In this document: one piece after another, positions 8,833-17,971 of the stretch
Layout of the letters: each line of letters starts with the position of its first letter
Position numbering within the stretch: the stretch's first letter is position 1
DNA from: Citricoccus zhacaiensis
GTDB taxonomy: Bacteria > Actinomycetota > Actinomycetes > Actinomycetales > Micrococcaceae
Length of the DNA stretch: 64,000 nt
Assembly: GCF_014645315.1 (NCBI RefSeq)
Contig: NZ_BMLQ01000006.1
Location: 218,421-282,420 of the forward strand
Direction of reading: 5' to 3'
Made by a program: the position numbers and the translations under genes
The notes under the pieces: generated by a model
Seen by the model: the letters and a program-made list of their open reading frames with translations, nothing else
The model's database searches: none
What the model was told of the DNA's origin: nothing

Positions 8833-9078
8833 GTCCAGACCCCCTTCAGTCCCCCGCCTGATCTCCCGGTGCTCCCGGTGCTCCCGCTCCACCGCCGCGG
8901 TGCGGCGTCGCACCGCTGGTTACCGACGGGTAGTATGATCACGATTGTGGTACAGCCCACACCGGTTTCGGCCTTGTCCTGTAAGGTCGAAAGCCCCGGG
9001 CACCCCCGCCCGGGCCGGTCGGCACCGAAGAGCGCCACATCGCCACACAGCGGCACCGCCAAGCACCAGGAGCGCACG
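8833..9078. other. Divergent intergenic region, ROK kinase / acyl-CoA ligase
   Basis: This 246-base gap separates two divergent genes. TAGTAT at 8931-8936 and TAAGGT near 8981 are possible plus-strand -10 boxes for the ligase. I see no clear operator or RNA structure. Confidence 0.4.
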
Positions 9079-10896
9079 TTGAAGGAATACATTACCCCTC
9101 CCACGGTCCAGGTCCCCCAGGAGACGAACATCACCGATCTCCTCGAACAGCAGGTCCTGGCTGATCCCCAGCGTCCACTGTTCGCCCGTCAGGCCTCACC
9201 CGGCCAGTGGACCGATGTCAGTTCCTCCGCCTTCCATGAGGATGTCCGCATCTTGGCACGTGGCCTGGCCGCCGCCGGGCTCGAGGCCGGAGACCGGATC
9301 GGAATCATGTCCCCCACACGCTACGAGTGGACCCTGGTGGACTTCGCCATCTGGTACGCGGGGGCGGTGACGGTCCCCATCTACGAGACCTCCTCCCCCA
9401 GTCAGGTGGCCTGGATCGTCTCGGATGCCAACGTGCGTGCCGTCATCTGCGAGACGGCCCGCCACCGGACCGTGGTGGAGACGGCCATCCGTCAGGAACA
9501 GCTCGATCCCCTGGTGGGCAGCTGGCTGATCGACGCCGACGGGCTGGACGAGTTGCGCTCCCTGGCGGCCAAGGGACCGGACGAGGACGTCATGGAGTCT
9601 CGCCGCACCGCCGCCAACCTGCCCGATCTGGCCACCATCATCTACACCTCGGGCACCACCGGGAAGCCCAAGGGCTGTGAACTCACCCACGGCAACTTCG
9701 CCGAGCTCAGTCTGCAGGCGCTCGGGACCGACCTGGCCGGGATCGTCAACCCCCGCTCCAGCACCGTCATGTTCATCCCCCTGGCACACGTCTTCGCCCG
9801 GTTCATCTCCGTGCTGGCGCTGGCCGCCGGCGCCAAGGTGGGCCACACCTCGGACATCAAGCAGCTGGTGCCGGACCTGCAGTCCTTCAAGCCGACCTTC
9901 CTGCTGGCCGTCCCCCGCGTCTTTGAGAAGGTCTACAACTCGGCCCAATTGAAGGCGGAGACGGGCGGCAAGGGGAAGATCTTCGCCGCCGGGGCACAGA
10001 CCGCCATCGACTATTCGAAGGCCCTGTCCGACGGCAAGGTCCCCCTCCTCTTGCGCGCGAAGCATGCGCTCTTCGGCAAACTGCTGTACGGCAAGATCCG
10101 TGATGCCATGGGCGGGCAGGTCGCGCATGCGGTCTCCGGTGGCGGCCCCCTCGGTGCCCGTCTGGGCCACTTCTTCCGCGGCATCGGCGTCAACATCATG
10201 GAGGGTTACGGCCTGACCGAGACCACCGCGCCGGTCACCGTGAACGTGCCCAGCGCGGTGAAGATCGGCACGGTCGGCAAGCCCCTGCCGGGCAACGGTG
10301 TCCGGATCGCCGACGACGGCGAGATCCTCGCCCAGGGTGTCTGCCTGATGCGCGAATACCACAACCGGCCGGACGTCACGGAGAAGGAGATCGTGGACGG
10401 CTGGTTCCACACCGGGGACATCGGCTCGCTGGATGATGACGGCTACCTGACGATCACCGGCCGCAAGAAGGAGATCATCGTCACGGCCTCCGGCAAGAAC
10501 GTGGTGCCGGCTGTCCTGGAGGATCAGGTCCGTGCGGACGCCCTCGTCTCCCAGTGCGTGGTGGTCGGCGACAACCGCCCGTTCGTGGCGGCGCTGGTGA
10601 CGCTGGACGCGGAGATCCTGCCGGGTTGGCTCCAACAGCATGGTATCGCGGCAGACACTCCGGTGGAGGAACTGGCCACGCATCCGGTGGTGGTGGAGCA
10701 CGTGCAGTCCGTGGTGGACAAGTCCAACCAGTCGGTGTCCCAGGCGGAGTCCATCCGGGCCTTCCGAATCGCTCCGGTGGACTTCTCCATCGAGTCGGGC
10801 CAGCTGACCCCGTCGCTGAAGATCAAGCGCAGCGTGGTGCTGAAGGACTTCGACAGCCTGGTCGAGGAGATCTACACGGCGCCCAAACCCGTGTAG
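9079..10896 (+). CDS. Long-chain fatty acid-CoA ligase (FadD15-like)
   Basis: AMP-forming acyl-CoA synthetase of 605 residues. Motifs: the P-loop-like YTSGTTGKPKGCELTH, the linker GYGLTETTAPVT, the GWFHTGDIG segment and the C-terminal TGRKKEIIVTASGKNV. The start is TTG 9079, with AGGAG six bases upstream; the open frame extends far 5-prime without similarity to the family. It activates long fatty acids for degradation or lipid synthesis, fitting the nearby acyltransferase. Its stop is only three bases from the convergent mycothione reductase stop. Confidence 0.93.
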   Translation: MKEYITPPTVQVPQETNITDLLEQQVLADPQRPLFARQASPGQWTDVSSSAFHEDVRILARGLAAAGLEAGDRIGIMSPTRYEWTLVDFAIWYAGAVTVPIYETSSPSQVAWIVSDANVRAVICETARHRTVVETAIRQEQLDPLVGSWLIDADGLDELRSLAAKGPDEDVMESRRTAANLPDLATIIYTSGTTGKPKGCELTHGNFAELSLQALGTDLAGIVNPRSSTVMFIPLAHVFARFISVLALAAGAKVGHTSDIKQLVPDLQSFKPTFLLAVPRVFEKVYNSAQLKAETGGKGKIFAAGAQTAIDYSKALSDGKVPLLLRAKHALFGKLLYGKIRDAMGGQVAHAVSGGGPLGARLGHFFRGIGVNIMEGYGLTETTAPVTVNVPSAVKIGTVGKPLPGNGVRIADDGEILAQGVCLMREYHNRPDVTEKEIVDGWFHTGDIGSLDDDGYLTITGRKKEIIVTASGKNVVPAVLEDQVRADALVSQCVVVGDNRPFVAALVTLDAEILPGWLQQHGIAADTPVEELATHPVVVEHVQSVVDKSNQSVSQAESIRAFRIAPVDFSIESGQLTPSLKIKRSVVLKDFDSLVEEIYTAPKPV

Positions 10897-10899
10897 GGC

Positions 10900-12330
10900 C
10901 TACACCAGTCCGCTGTCCGGGACCTCCAGGCCCAGCAGGGCGTTCTCCACGACCTCGCTCAGGGCCGGGTGAATCCAGTACTGGCCGCGCGCCAGGGCAT
11001 GGGCGTCCACGCCGAAACTCATGGCCTGCACCAGCAGCTGGATGAGGTTGGGGGCCTCATGGCCGATGAGGTGCGCCCCGATCAGCTGGCCGGTCTGGCG
11101 GTCGGCGATGAGCTTGCACAGGCCCGAGGTGTCCTCCATGGCCCAGCCATAGGCCACGTCACCATACTGCTGCACCTTGACGCTGATCCGGTCACGGCCG
11201 TACTCGGCCACGGCCTGGGCCTCGGTCAGTCCGGCCGAGCCGATCTGCGGCCTGGTGAACACGGCAGAGGGAACCGGCCCGAGTGTGTTGGCCCTCAGGT
11301 CATCCGGATGTTCCAGATTGTGGGAGACGATCCGCTGATCATGGTTGGCCACGTGCTTGAGCTGATGCTCACTGGAGATGTCCCCCAGCGCCCACAGTCC
11401 CGGAACCGGTGTTCCGCCCGAGAGCAGCCGCTGGTACTCGTCCACCACCAGCCGGCCGTCGCCGTGCACGTCCAGACCGGCGGAGGCCGGGTCCAGCCGG
11501 TCGGTGTTCGGGGTCCGCCCCTGGGCCACGAGGACCGCCTCGGCGTCGATCACCATGGTGGCGCCCTCCGCTCCCTCGAGATGAACCGCGACCCACCCGG
11601 ACTCCGCCTCCACGATCCGGGACAGGGTCCACCCGGTCTCGAGCCGCCATTGCCGGGACGCGAGTTCGGTGAACCGCTCCGAGATCGTCTCGTCATGGGT
11701 GCGCAGCAACTGCGAGGAGCGGTTGACCTGGACCACCGAGGAACCGAGGCCGGAGAAGACCGCGGCGAACTCGGCGGCGATGAACCCTCCGCCGAGAACC
11801 ACCAGCGTCTCGGGCAGCGTCGGCAGCCGCATGATCGAATCCGAGGTGTGTACCTGCGGCAGGTCGATGCCCGGAACGTCCGGCCGCACCGGCCGTGATC
11901 CCGCGGCCACCACGATGGTCTCCGATTCCAGGACCCGCCCACTCGCGGTCGTCAACTGGTGGGTGCCCGTGAACCGGCTCTCCTCGGTGATGACCGTGGT
12001 GTGGTCCAGCTCCTGGTCTCGGTACCGGAAGCCTCCCGCGGAGATCGCATCGATCCGGGAGAAGATCCGGTCCCGGATCCCGGCCCAGTCCGTCGAGCCG
12101 AGCTCCAGGTCCACGCCCAGCCGTCCGGACTCTGCGGGGACGGCCGCCAGCGAGGCCGGGTAGGCAAACATCTTCGTGGGGATACAGCCGACGTTGAGGC
12201 AGGTGCCACCGAAGACCCCGGCATCGATGATCGCCACCCGCCGGCCGTCCCAGTAGGGAGTGACCAGCGAGTTGCCGGAGCCGGAGCCGATGATGATCAG
12301 GTCAAACGATTCGGTGATGTCGGTGCCCAT
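10900..12330 (-). CDS. mtr: Mycothione reductase
   Basis: FAD-dependent disulfide reductase that regenerates mycothiol, the main low-molecular-weight thiol of actinobacteria, using NADPH. The 476-residue protein has FAD motif IIIGSGSGNS at the N-terminus, redox cysteines Cys44 and Cys49 in GGTCLNVGCIPTKMF, an NAD(P)-binding segment VVLGGGFIAAEFAAVF, and the catalytic His454/Glu459 pair in HPALSE. The length is close to the family norm of about 460. ATG 12330 is placed by a leaderless promoter. Other class I disulfide reductases are possible, but the short redox-loop sequence and lack of a lipoamide signature favour Mtr. Confidence 0.9.
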   Translation of the reverse strand: MGTDITESFDLIIIGSGSGNSLVTPYWDGRRVAIIDAGVFGGTCLNVGCIPTKMFAYPASLAAVPAESGRLGVDLELGSTDWAGIRDRIFSRIDAISAGGFRYRDQELDHTTVITEESRFTGTHQLTTASGRVLESETIVVAAGSRPVRPDVPGIDLPQVHTSDSIMRLPTLPETLVVLGGGFIAAEFAAVFSGLGSSVVQVNRSSQLLRTHDETISERFTELASRQWRLETGWTLSRIVEAESGWVAVHLEGAEGATMVIDAEAVLVAQGRTPNTDRLDPASAGLDVHGDGRLVVDEYQRLLSGGTPVPGLWALGDISSEHQLKHVANHDQRIVSHNLEHPDDLRANTLGPVPSAVFTRPQIGSAGLTEAQAVAEYGRDRISVKVQQYGDVAYGWAMEDTSGLCKLIADRQTGQLIGAHLIGHEAPNLIQLLVQAMSFGVDAHALARGQYWIHPALSEVVENALLGLEVPDSGLV

Positions 12331-12342
12331 GGACCCAGCCTA
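12331..12342 (-). promoter_or_regulatory. Leaderless-type promoter of mtr
   Basis: Minus-strand TAGGCT (12342-12337), six bases, ATG 12330. No Shine-Dalgarno sequence lies between. Confidence 0.6.
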
Positions 12343-12391
12343 CGGTCCACGGGCACCGTCCCCGGCCCGATCTCACTCGACGACCCCCGTG

Positions 12392-15300
12392 TCAGTCCAC
12401 GACGAGGAGCAGGTCGCCGCCCTCCACCGGTGTGGTCCCGCTCAGCACCACGCGGGACACGGTCCCACTGGCCTGGGCCGTGATGGCCGCCTCCATCTTC
12501 ATGGCCTCGATGGTGGCAACCGTGGCGCCGGCCTCCACCGCATCACCCTCGGCGACGTTGACCGTCACGACCCCGGCGAACGGCGCCGCGACGTGACCGG
12601 TGGCCGCGGGGTCCGCCTTCTCGGCGGCACGGGCCGTCGATTCCACGGAGCGATCCCGGACCGTGATCTGGCGCGCCTGCCCGTTCAGGGTCACCATGAC
12701 GGGTCGCAGGCCCTTGGCATCGGGCTCGCCAATCGCCTGGAGCGTGGCCAGCAGGCGGACGCCCTTGCCCAGGGAGATGACGTGCTCCTGCCCCGTCACC
12801 ATCCCGTAGAGCCAATCGCGGGTGTGGAGGACCGAGGTGTCTCCGAACTCGTCCCGGTTGGCCTCGAACTCCTGCGTGGGGCCCGGGAACAGCAGCCGGT
12901 TGAGCGTCGCCTGGCGAGGGGCGCCGGGCTCGGCCAACGACGCGCGGTCCTCGGCCGTGAGCTCCGCCTCCGGGCGGCGCTGTCCCCGGTTCTGCAGGGC
13001 CCGGCTGCGGAACGGTTCCGGCCAGCCTCCGGGCGGATCTCCCAGCTCACCGGAGAGGAAGCCGATCACGGAGTCCGGCACATCGAAGTCCTGCGGGTTC
13101 TCGGCGAAGGCCGCGGGGTCCACGTCCATGCCGACCAGCTGGAGGGCGAGGTCGCCGACCACCTTGGAGCTGGGCGTGACCTTGACGATGTTCCCCAGCA
13201 TCGCGTTGGCCGCCTCGTACATCTTCTCGATCTGCTCGAATCGGTCCCCCAGTCCCAGGGCGATCGCCTGCTGGCGCAGGTTGGAGAGCTGGCCGCCGGG
13301 GATCTCGTGGCGGTACACACGACCGGTGGGTGCGGAGAGGCCGGATTCGAAGGGACGGTAGATCTCTCGGATCGTCTCCCAGTACGGCTCGAGTCCCGCG
13401 GCGTGGTCCAGTCCCAGTCCGGTGTCCCGCTCTCCATGCTCCAGGGCGGCGACGAGGGCTGACATGGGGACCTGGCTGGTGGTCCCCGCCATGGACGCCA
13501 CGGCGGTGTCCACGGCGTCGACTCCGGCCTCGGCCGCGGCCAGCAGGGTCGCCAGCTGGCCGCCCGCCGTGTCATGCGTGTGCAGGTGCACCGGCAGGTC
13601 GAACTCGCTGCGCAGGGCACCGACCAGTTCCCTGGCCGCCTGGGGGCGCAGCAGTCCGGCCATGTCCTTGATGGCCAGGATGTGCGCGCCGGCGTCCACC
13701 ATCTGCCGGGTGAGCCCCAGGTAGTAGTCGAGCGTGTACAGCTTCTCGGCCGGATCCAGCAGGTTGCCCGTGTAACACAGGGCCGCCTCCGCGACGGCGG
13801 TCCCCGTGGCACGGACCGCCTCGATGGCGGGGGCGATCTGATGGACATCGTTCAGGGCGTCGAAGATGCGGAAGATGTCCACGCCGGTGTCCGCGGCCTC
13901 CTGCACGAAGGCGTTGGTCACCTCGACCGGGTACGGGGTGTAGCCCACCGTGTTGCGGCCGCGCAGCAGCATCTGCAACGGGATGTTCGGCAGTTCCTCC
14001 CGCAACAGCCGCAGCCGGGCCCACGGGTCCTCGGCCAGGAAGCGCAGCGCGACGTCATAGGTGGCCCCGCCCCAGGCCTCGACGGAGAACAGCCCCGGCA
14101 GGGTGTGGGCGACAGCGGGCGCGGCGGCCAGCAGGTCTCGAGTGCGGACCCTGGTGGCCAGCAACGACTGGTGGGCATCACGGAAGGTGGTGTCCGTGAC
14201 GGCAAGTTCGGTGCGGGAGCGCAGCTCCGCGGCGAAGCCCTCCGGCCCCTGCTCCAGCAGCACCTGACGCCATCCGGCCGGTGGCTGACTGGACGACGGG
14301 CCGTCGAAGGGGCTGCGGTCCGGCTCCTCGGACTTGTCCCCGGGGAAGTGCGGCAGCTTGTCCCGGGGATCGATGCCGTCCACCCGCGGACCGTGCGGTT
14401 GGTTCACGGTGACGTCGGCCAGGTACTGCAGGGCCTTGGAACCCCGGTTCTGGCTGCGGTTCACCTGGGCCAGCTCCGGGTGGGCATCGATGAAGTCGGT
14501 GGCCACGTCCCCGGCCACGAAGGTCGGGTCGTCCAGCACGTTCATCAGGAAAGGGATGTTGGTGGCGACGCCGCGCACACGGAACTCGGCCAGGGCGCGC
14601 CGGGTGCGGCGCACCGCCGTCGGGTAGTCGCGTCCCCGGCAGCTGAGCTTGACGAGCATCGAGTCGAAGTGCGGACTGATCTCGGCGCCGGTGTAGATGG
14701 TGCCGCCGTCGAGCCGGACGCCGGAGCCACCGGCCGAACGGTAGGCGGTGATGGTGCCGGTGTCCGGCCGGAAGCCGTTCGACGGGTCCTCGGTGGTGAT
14801 GCGGCACTGCATCGCCGCCCCACGGATCCGCAGGTCCTCCTGGTGGATGCCGAGTTCCTGCAGGCTGTGCCCCGCCGCGATCCGCAGCTGGGAGGCCACG
14901 AGGTCCACATCCGTGATCTCCTCGGTGACCGTGTGCTCCACCTGGATGCGGGGATTCATCTCGATGAACACGTGCTGTCCGGCCCGCTCACCGGCAGTGT
15001 CCACGAGGAACTCGACCGTGCCGGCGTTGACGTAGTCCATGGCGCGGGCGAACTTCACCGCGTCGGCGTACAGCGCCTCACGGATGGAGTCGTCCAGGTT
15101 GGGCGCCGGAGCGATCTCGATGACCTTCTGGTGGCGCCGCTGCATGGAGCAGTCGCGTTCGAAGAGGTGGACCGTCTCCCCCGTCGCGTCGGCCAGCACC
15201 TGGACCTCGATGTGCCGGGGCCGCAGGACGGCCTGCTCCAGGAACATCGTGGGATCACCGAAGGCGGTCTCGGCCTCGCGCATGGCAGCATTCAGGGCGT

Positions 15301-15859
15301 CCGGCAGGTCGGCCGAGGTCTCGACCCGGCGCATGCCGCGGCCGCCGCCGCCGGCCACGGCCTTGACGAAGATCGGGAAGCCGATGTCCTCGGCCTGGGA
15401 GACGAGCCAGTCCACGTCCGAACTCGGCTCCGAGGACTTCAGCGTCGGGATCCCGGCGGCCTTGGCCGCTCGCAGGGCCTCGACCTTGTTGCCCGTCAGC
15501 TCGAGGACGTCGGCCGGCGGACCGACGAAGGCGATGCCCGCCTCCTCGCAGGCACGGGCCAGCCCTGCGTTCTCGGACAGGAACCCATACCCGGGGTAGA
15601 TGGCGTCACATCCCGACTCCGTGGCCACCCGGATGATCTCGTCCACATCCAGGTAGGCGCGGATCGGGTGGCCTTCCTCACCGATCCGGTAGGCCTCGTC
15701 CGCCTTCTGCCGGTGGATGGAGTTCCGGTCTTCGTAGGGGAACACCGCCACCGTGCGGGCACCCAGCTCGTAACAGGCGCGGAAGGCGCGCACGGCTATC
15801 TCGCCTCGGTTGGCCACCAGCACTTTGGTGAACATGCCATCGGTCGTCCTGGGGGACAT
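12392..15859 (-). CDS. pyc: Pyruvate carboxylase
   Basis: Biotin enzyme that carboxylates pyruvate to oxaloacetate (anaplerosis). The 1155-residue chain carries, in order, a biotin carboxylase domain (KVLVANRGEIAVRAFR; ATP loop AGGGGRGMRR; EMNPRIQVEHTVTEEI), a carboxyltransferase domain (VTDTTFRDAHQSLLATRVRT; HTHDTAGG), and a C-terminal biotinyl domain with EAMKMEA (Lys about 1121). All three are in one chain as expected for this class. The start ATG 15859 has GAGGAGG four bases upstream; Met at MFTKVL is an alternative. A perfect inverted repeat lies 61 bases upstream and may control it. Confidence 0.97.
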   Translation of the reverse strand: MSPRTTDGMFTKVLVANRGEIAVRAFRACYELGARTVAVFPYEDRNSIHRQKADEAYRIGEEGHPIRAYLDVDEIIRVATESGCDAIYPGYGFLSENAGLARACEEAGIAFVGPPADVLELTGNKVEALRAAKAAGIPTLKSSEPSSDVDWLVSQAEDIGFPIFVKAVAGGGGRGMRRVETSADLPDALNAAMREAETAFGDPTMFLEQAVLRPRHIEVQVLADATGETVHLFERDCSMQRRHQKVIEIAPAPNLDDSIREALYADAVKFARAMDYVNAGTVEFLVDTAGERAGQHVFIEMNPRIQVEHTVTEEITDVDLVASQLRIAAGHSLQELGIHQEDLRIRGAAMQCRITTEDPSNGFRPDTGTITAYRSAGGSGVRLDGGTIYTGAEISPHFDSMLVKLSCRGRDYPTAVRRTRRALAEFRVRGVATNIPFLMNVLDDPTFVAGDVATDFIDAHPELAQVNRSQNRGSKALQYLADVTVNQPHGPRVDGIDPRDKLPHFPGDKSEEPDRSPFDGPSSSQPPAGWRQVLLEQGPEGFAAELRSRTELAVTDTTFRDAHQSLLATRVRTRDLLAAAPAVAHTLPGLFSVEAWGGATYDVALRFLAEDPWARLRLLREELPNIPLQMLLRGRNTVGYTPYPVEVTNAFVQEAADTGVDIFRIFDALNDVHQIAPAIEAVRATGTAVAEAALCYTGNLLDPAEKLYTLDYYLGLTRQMVDAGAHILAIKDMAGLLRPQAARELVGALRSEFDLPVHLHTHDTAGGQLATLLAAAEAGVDAVDTAVASMAGTTSQVPMSALVAALEHGERDTGLGLDHAAGLEPYWETIREIYRPFESGLSAPTGRVYRHEIPGGQLSNLRQQAIALGLGDRFEQIEKMYEAANAMLGNIVKVTPSSKVVGDLALQLVGMDVDPAAFAENPQDFDVPDSVIGFLSGELGDPPGGWPEPFRSRALQNRGQRRPEAELTAEDRASLAEPGAPRQATLNRLLFPGPTQEFEANRDEFGDTSVLHTRDWLYGMVTGQEHVISLGKGVRLLATLQAIGEPDAKGLRPVMVTLNGQARQITVRDRSVESTARAAEKADPAATGHVAAPFAGVVTVNVAEGDAVEAGATVATIEAMKMEAAITAQASGTVSRVVLSGTTPVEGGDLLLVVD

Positions 15860-15919
15860 GGGACCTCCTCGGTGGCCGGCGGATCCGCCGGCCGACGCTA
15901 TCGCGCTGGTCGCGCTCGG

Positions 15920-15943
15920 GTGAACCACCTCGTTGTGGTTCAC
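15920..15943. promoter_or_regulatory. Perfect inverted repeat upstream of pyc
   Basis: GTGAACCAC, six-base spacer, GTGGTTCAC. The repeat is perfect over nine bases per arm and lies in the pyc/parA-like divergent region (15860-16096, 237 bases). It looks like a dimeric repressor or activator site; the protein is unknown. A TAGACTAG palindrome at 16012-16019 could supply -10 boxes in both directions. Confidence 0.55.
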
Positions 15944-16096
15944 ATCACGCGCCAGTTTTGCACACGCCGGAGCCCTGCCCCTATGACGCCCGTCACATGG
16001 CGACCGGCACTAGACTAGGGGCTGGTCCTCCGGCCTTTCATCGGCCATGGCCCCACTTCGCCTACCGTGCCCCACCACAGTCAGGATTCCCACGCC

Positions 16097-16942
16097 GTGC
16101 AGATCATCTCCATTTCCAGCCTCAAGGGCGGGGTCGGCAAGACCTCGGTCACCCTCGGACTGGCCTCCGCGGCGCGGGCCCAGGGCATCCCCACCCTGGT
16201 GGTGGACATGGACCCCCATGCTGACGCCACCACCGGGCTGGGCGTCAAGCAGGGCCAGGACATCGAGGGCCGTGAGGACATCGGCACCCTGCTGGACCGC
16301 CCCCGGCGCGTGAGCCTGGCCGACCACGTCATCGCCTCCGGTTGGCCCGACCTCACGCCGGGGGCCACGGAGACCGGCGTCCCGGGAGGAACGAAGGTCC
16401 TCGACGTGGTGCGCGGCTCCTCTCGCACGTCCCTCTTCGAGCGACCCACCACCCGCCTGCGCGAACTGCGGCGGCTGAGCACCCTGCTGGAATCCGTGAC
16501 CAAGTACGCCTTGGTGCTGGTCGACTGCCCGCCCGCCCTGAACGGCGTCACCCGCATGGCCTGGGCCGCCTCCACGGATGTACTGCTGGTGGCAGAGCCG
16601 AGCCTGTTCTCCGTGGCAGGCACGGAGCGGACCCTGCGGGCCCTCGATCTGTTCCGGAAGGAGTACGCCCAGGGGGTCCGTTCCACCGGTGTGGTCGCCA
16701 ACCGGGTGCGCCCGGCCAGCACGGAGCACCAGTTCCGCCTGGGCGAGATGGAGCGCATGTATGGCGACCGCCTGCTCCCCGTTGCCATCCCCGAACAGGG
16801 CAATTGGCAGCAGATCCAGGGCGCCGCCTGGCCGGTGCATGCCTGGCCCGGAGAGACCGCGGCCCAGTCGGCCGAGCTCTTCGAGGAGCTGCTCTCCGCG
16901 TTGCACCGGCCGCAGGGCCGCCGCAGTCAGCGCCGGCACTGA
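16097..16942 (+). CDS. Orphan ParA/MinD-like ATPase
   Basis: A deviant Walker ATPase of about 281 residues. The P-loop is SSLKGGVGKTSVTLG (Lys10 and Lys15 from the GTG start), followed by VVDMDPHADATTGLG and LVDCPPALNG. Family members position DNA, plasmids or protein complexes along the nucleoid or membrane. There is no ParB, parS-like repeat or partner gene next to it. The chromosomal ParA of the xerD-scpA block is at 40.9 kb, so this is a second, separate protein. I chose GTG 16097 (CAGGA ten bases upstream, family-like VQIISISSLKGG start); GTG 16067 is an alternative. Confidence 0.85.
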   Translation: MQIISISSLKGGVGKTSVTLGLASAARAQGIPTLVVDMDPHADATTGLGVKQGQDIEGREDIGTLLDRPRRVSLADHVIASGWPDLTPGATETGVPGGTKVLDVVRGSSRTSLFERPTTRLRELRRLSTLLESVTKYALVLVDCPPALNGVTRMAWAASTDVLLVAEPSLFSVAGTERTLRALDLFRKEYAQGVRSTGVVANRVRPASTEHQFRLGEMERMYGDRLLPVAIPEQGNWQQIQGAAWPVHAWPGETAAQSAELFEELLSALHRPQGRRSQRRH

Positions 16943-17028
16943 AGTATGCGCTGATACATCGCTGGTCCACCGCTCAAACCTTGACTGCGCCCTCTCCGGC
17001 CCGGCACGGAACGACCACCAGGACCGGA

Positions 17029-17079
17029 CACGACGACGGCCCCGCACCTCTCTCGGAGAGGTGCGGGGCCGCCGTCGTG
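17029..17079. terminator. Strong hairpin between convergent ParA-like and MerR genes
   Basis: A 24-base stem with one mismatch (17029-17052 with 17056-17079) and a three-base loop. It has no long T-run, as is common in GC-rich actinobacteria. It ends five bases from the MerR stop and likely serves both strands. Confidence 0.75.
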
Positions 17080-17083
17080 AGGC

Positions 17084-17686
17084 TCAGGAGGCGGACTTGC
17101 GGCGCGTGCGCCGCTGGGACAGTTCGTCACCGGGGAAGTCCTCGGGGGCGCCCGCGTGGAGTTGCTCGGACGGAAGCTCGGCCAGCGAGCCCTCGACCTC
17201 GCGCCACACGCGGCCCACGGCAATGCCGAACACGCCCTGGCCGCCCTGGACCAGGTCGATGACCTCATCGGCAGACATGCACTCGTAGACCGAGGCGCCG
17301 TCGCTCATGAGGGTGATCTGTGCCAGGTCGTCCACGCCGCGTTCACGCAGGTGTTCCACGGCCGAGCGGATCTGCTGCAGGGAGACCCCGGTGTCCAGCA
17401 GGCGCTTGACGACCTTCAGCACGAGGATGTCACGGAAGGAATAGAGCCGTTGGGTGCCAGATCCGCTGGCGCCTCGGACGGTGGGGACCACCAGGCCGGT
17501 GCGGGCCCAGTAGTCGAGCTGACGGTAGGTGATGCCGGCGGCCTTGCACGCGGTCGGACCGCGGTAGCCGGCGCCCTCGTCAAGGACGGGTAGGTCTTCG
17601 GTGAACAGCATGCCCTGCGCAGGGGTGCGCGGGGGTGACTCGTGATGCGGATCCGGGGACTGCCCGGCCTCGCCCTTCGGACTCAC
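17084..17686 (-). CDS. MerR-family regulator (Rv1830-like)
   Basis: DNA-binding protein of about 200 residues. The winged helix is at the N-terminal half: YRGPTACKAAGITYRQLDYWARTGLV, then SGTQRLYSFRDILVLKVVKRLLDTGVSLQQI. A C-terminal region of unknown ligand and a basic tail (RRTRRKSAS) follow. Synteny gcvH-garA-merR-DUF151-merR equals Rv1826-Rv1830 of Mycobacterium, so it corresponds to Rv1830. A start at GTG 17686 is set by AGGAGG six bases upstream; the ATG at 17704 would bury that site in the coding region. It has its own promoter and a structured leader. Confidence 0.9.
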   Translation of the reverse strand: MSPKGEAGQSPDPHHESPPRTPAQGMLFTEDLPVLDEGAGYRGPTACKAAGITYRQLDYWARTGLVVPTVRGASGSGTQRLYSFRDILVLKVVKRLLDTGVSLQQIRSAVEHLRERGVDDLAQITLMSDGASVYECMSADEVIDLVQGGQGVFGIAVGRVWREVEGSLAELPSEQLHAGAPEDFPGDELSQRRTRRKSAS

Positions 17687-17753
17687 TGGAACCCTCCTGG
17701 TCATGGTTCCACACTGGGGAAGGAAGTGCCCGGCGGTCCGGATCGGCGATCAA

Positions 17754-17807
17754 TGCCGGGCATCGGCCCGGCACCAAACCGCCGATCGGTGCGATTGGAC
17801 CGATAGG
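17754..17807 (-). promoter_or_regulatory. Structured leader and inverted repeat before the MerR gene
   Basis: Two elements lie between the promoter and GTG 17686. One is a near-perfect inverted repeat (17782-17790 and 17799-17807, nine bases per arm, one mismatch, eight-base spacer), probably an operator. The other is a perfect hairpin, TGCCGGG-6-CCCGGCA (17754-17773). Autoregulation by a MerR protein is a reasonable guess. Confidence 0.5.
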
Positions 17808-17829
17808 CAATGTGGAACCTCTGAACATG

Positions 17830-17858
17830 ACGGTATGCCCGGACGGGTCCACGGTCAA
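17830..17858 (-). promoter_or_regulatory. Vegetative promoter for the Rv1830-like MerR gene
   Basis: Minus strand TTGACC (17858-17853), 17-base spacer, TACCGT (17835-17830). Predicted transcription start is about 17823, giving a leader near 137 bases. This is the clearest sigma-70-type promoter in the window. Confidence 0.65.
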
Positions 17859-17971
17859 AGACCTCGTGCATTCGTCCCCGCGCGTGTCGCCGTGCCGCCC
17901 GTGGTCAGGCACGGGTTTCCGGACTTCCGGTCACGCACGCCGGCCGCCGGAATCCGGGGTGGGTCCGGCGA

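Noticed and set aside
7639..10896. A 1085-codon open frame ending in the acyl-CoA ligase
   Set aside because: The first 480 codons are the shadow of the minus-strand ROK kinase and of intergenic DNA. The ligase begins at TTG 9079 with AGGAG upstream.
13574..16018. 814-codon plus-strand open frame opposite pyruvate carboxylase
   Set aside because: No domains, no ribosome site; the minus strand carries an intact pyc.
16097..16942. ParA-like gene as a sign of an integrated plasmid
   Set aside because: No parB, rep gene, iteron repeats or transposase is nearby; the gene sits among core chromosomal genes.
17686..17704. ATG 17704 as the start of the Rv1830-like regulator
   Set aside because: AGGAGG lies just after that ATG and six bases before GTG 17686, so the GTG is the better start.
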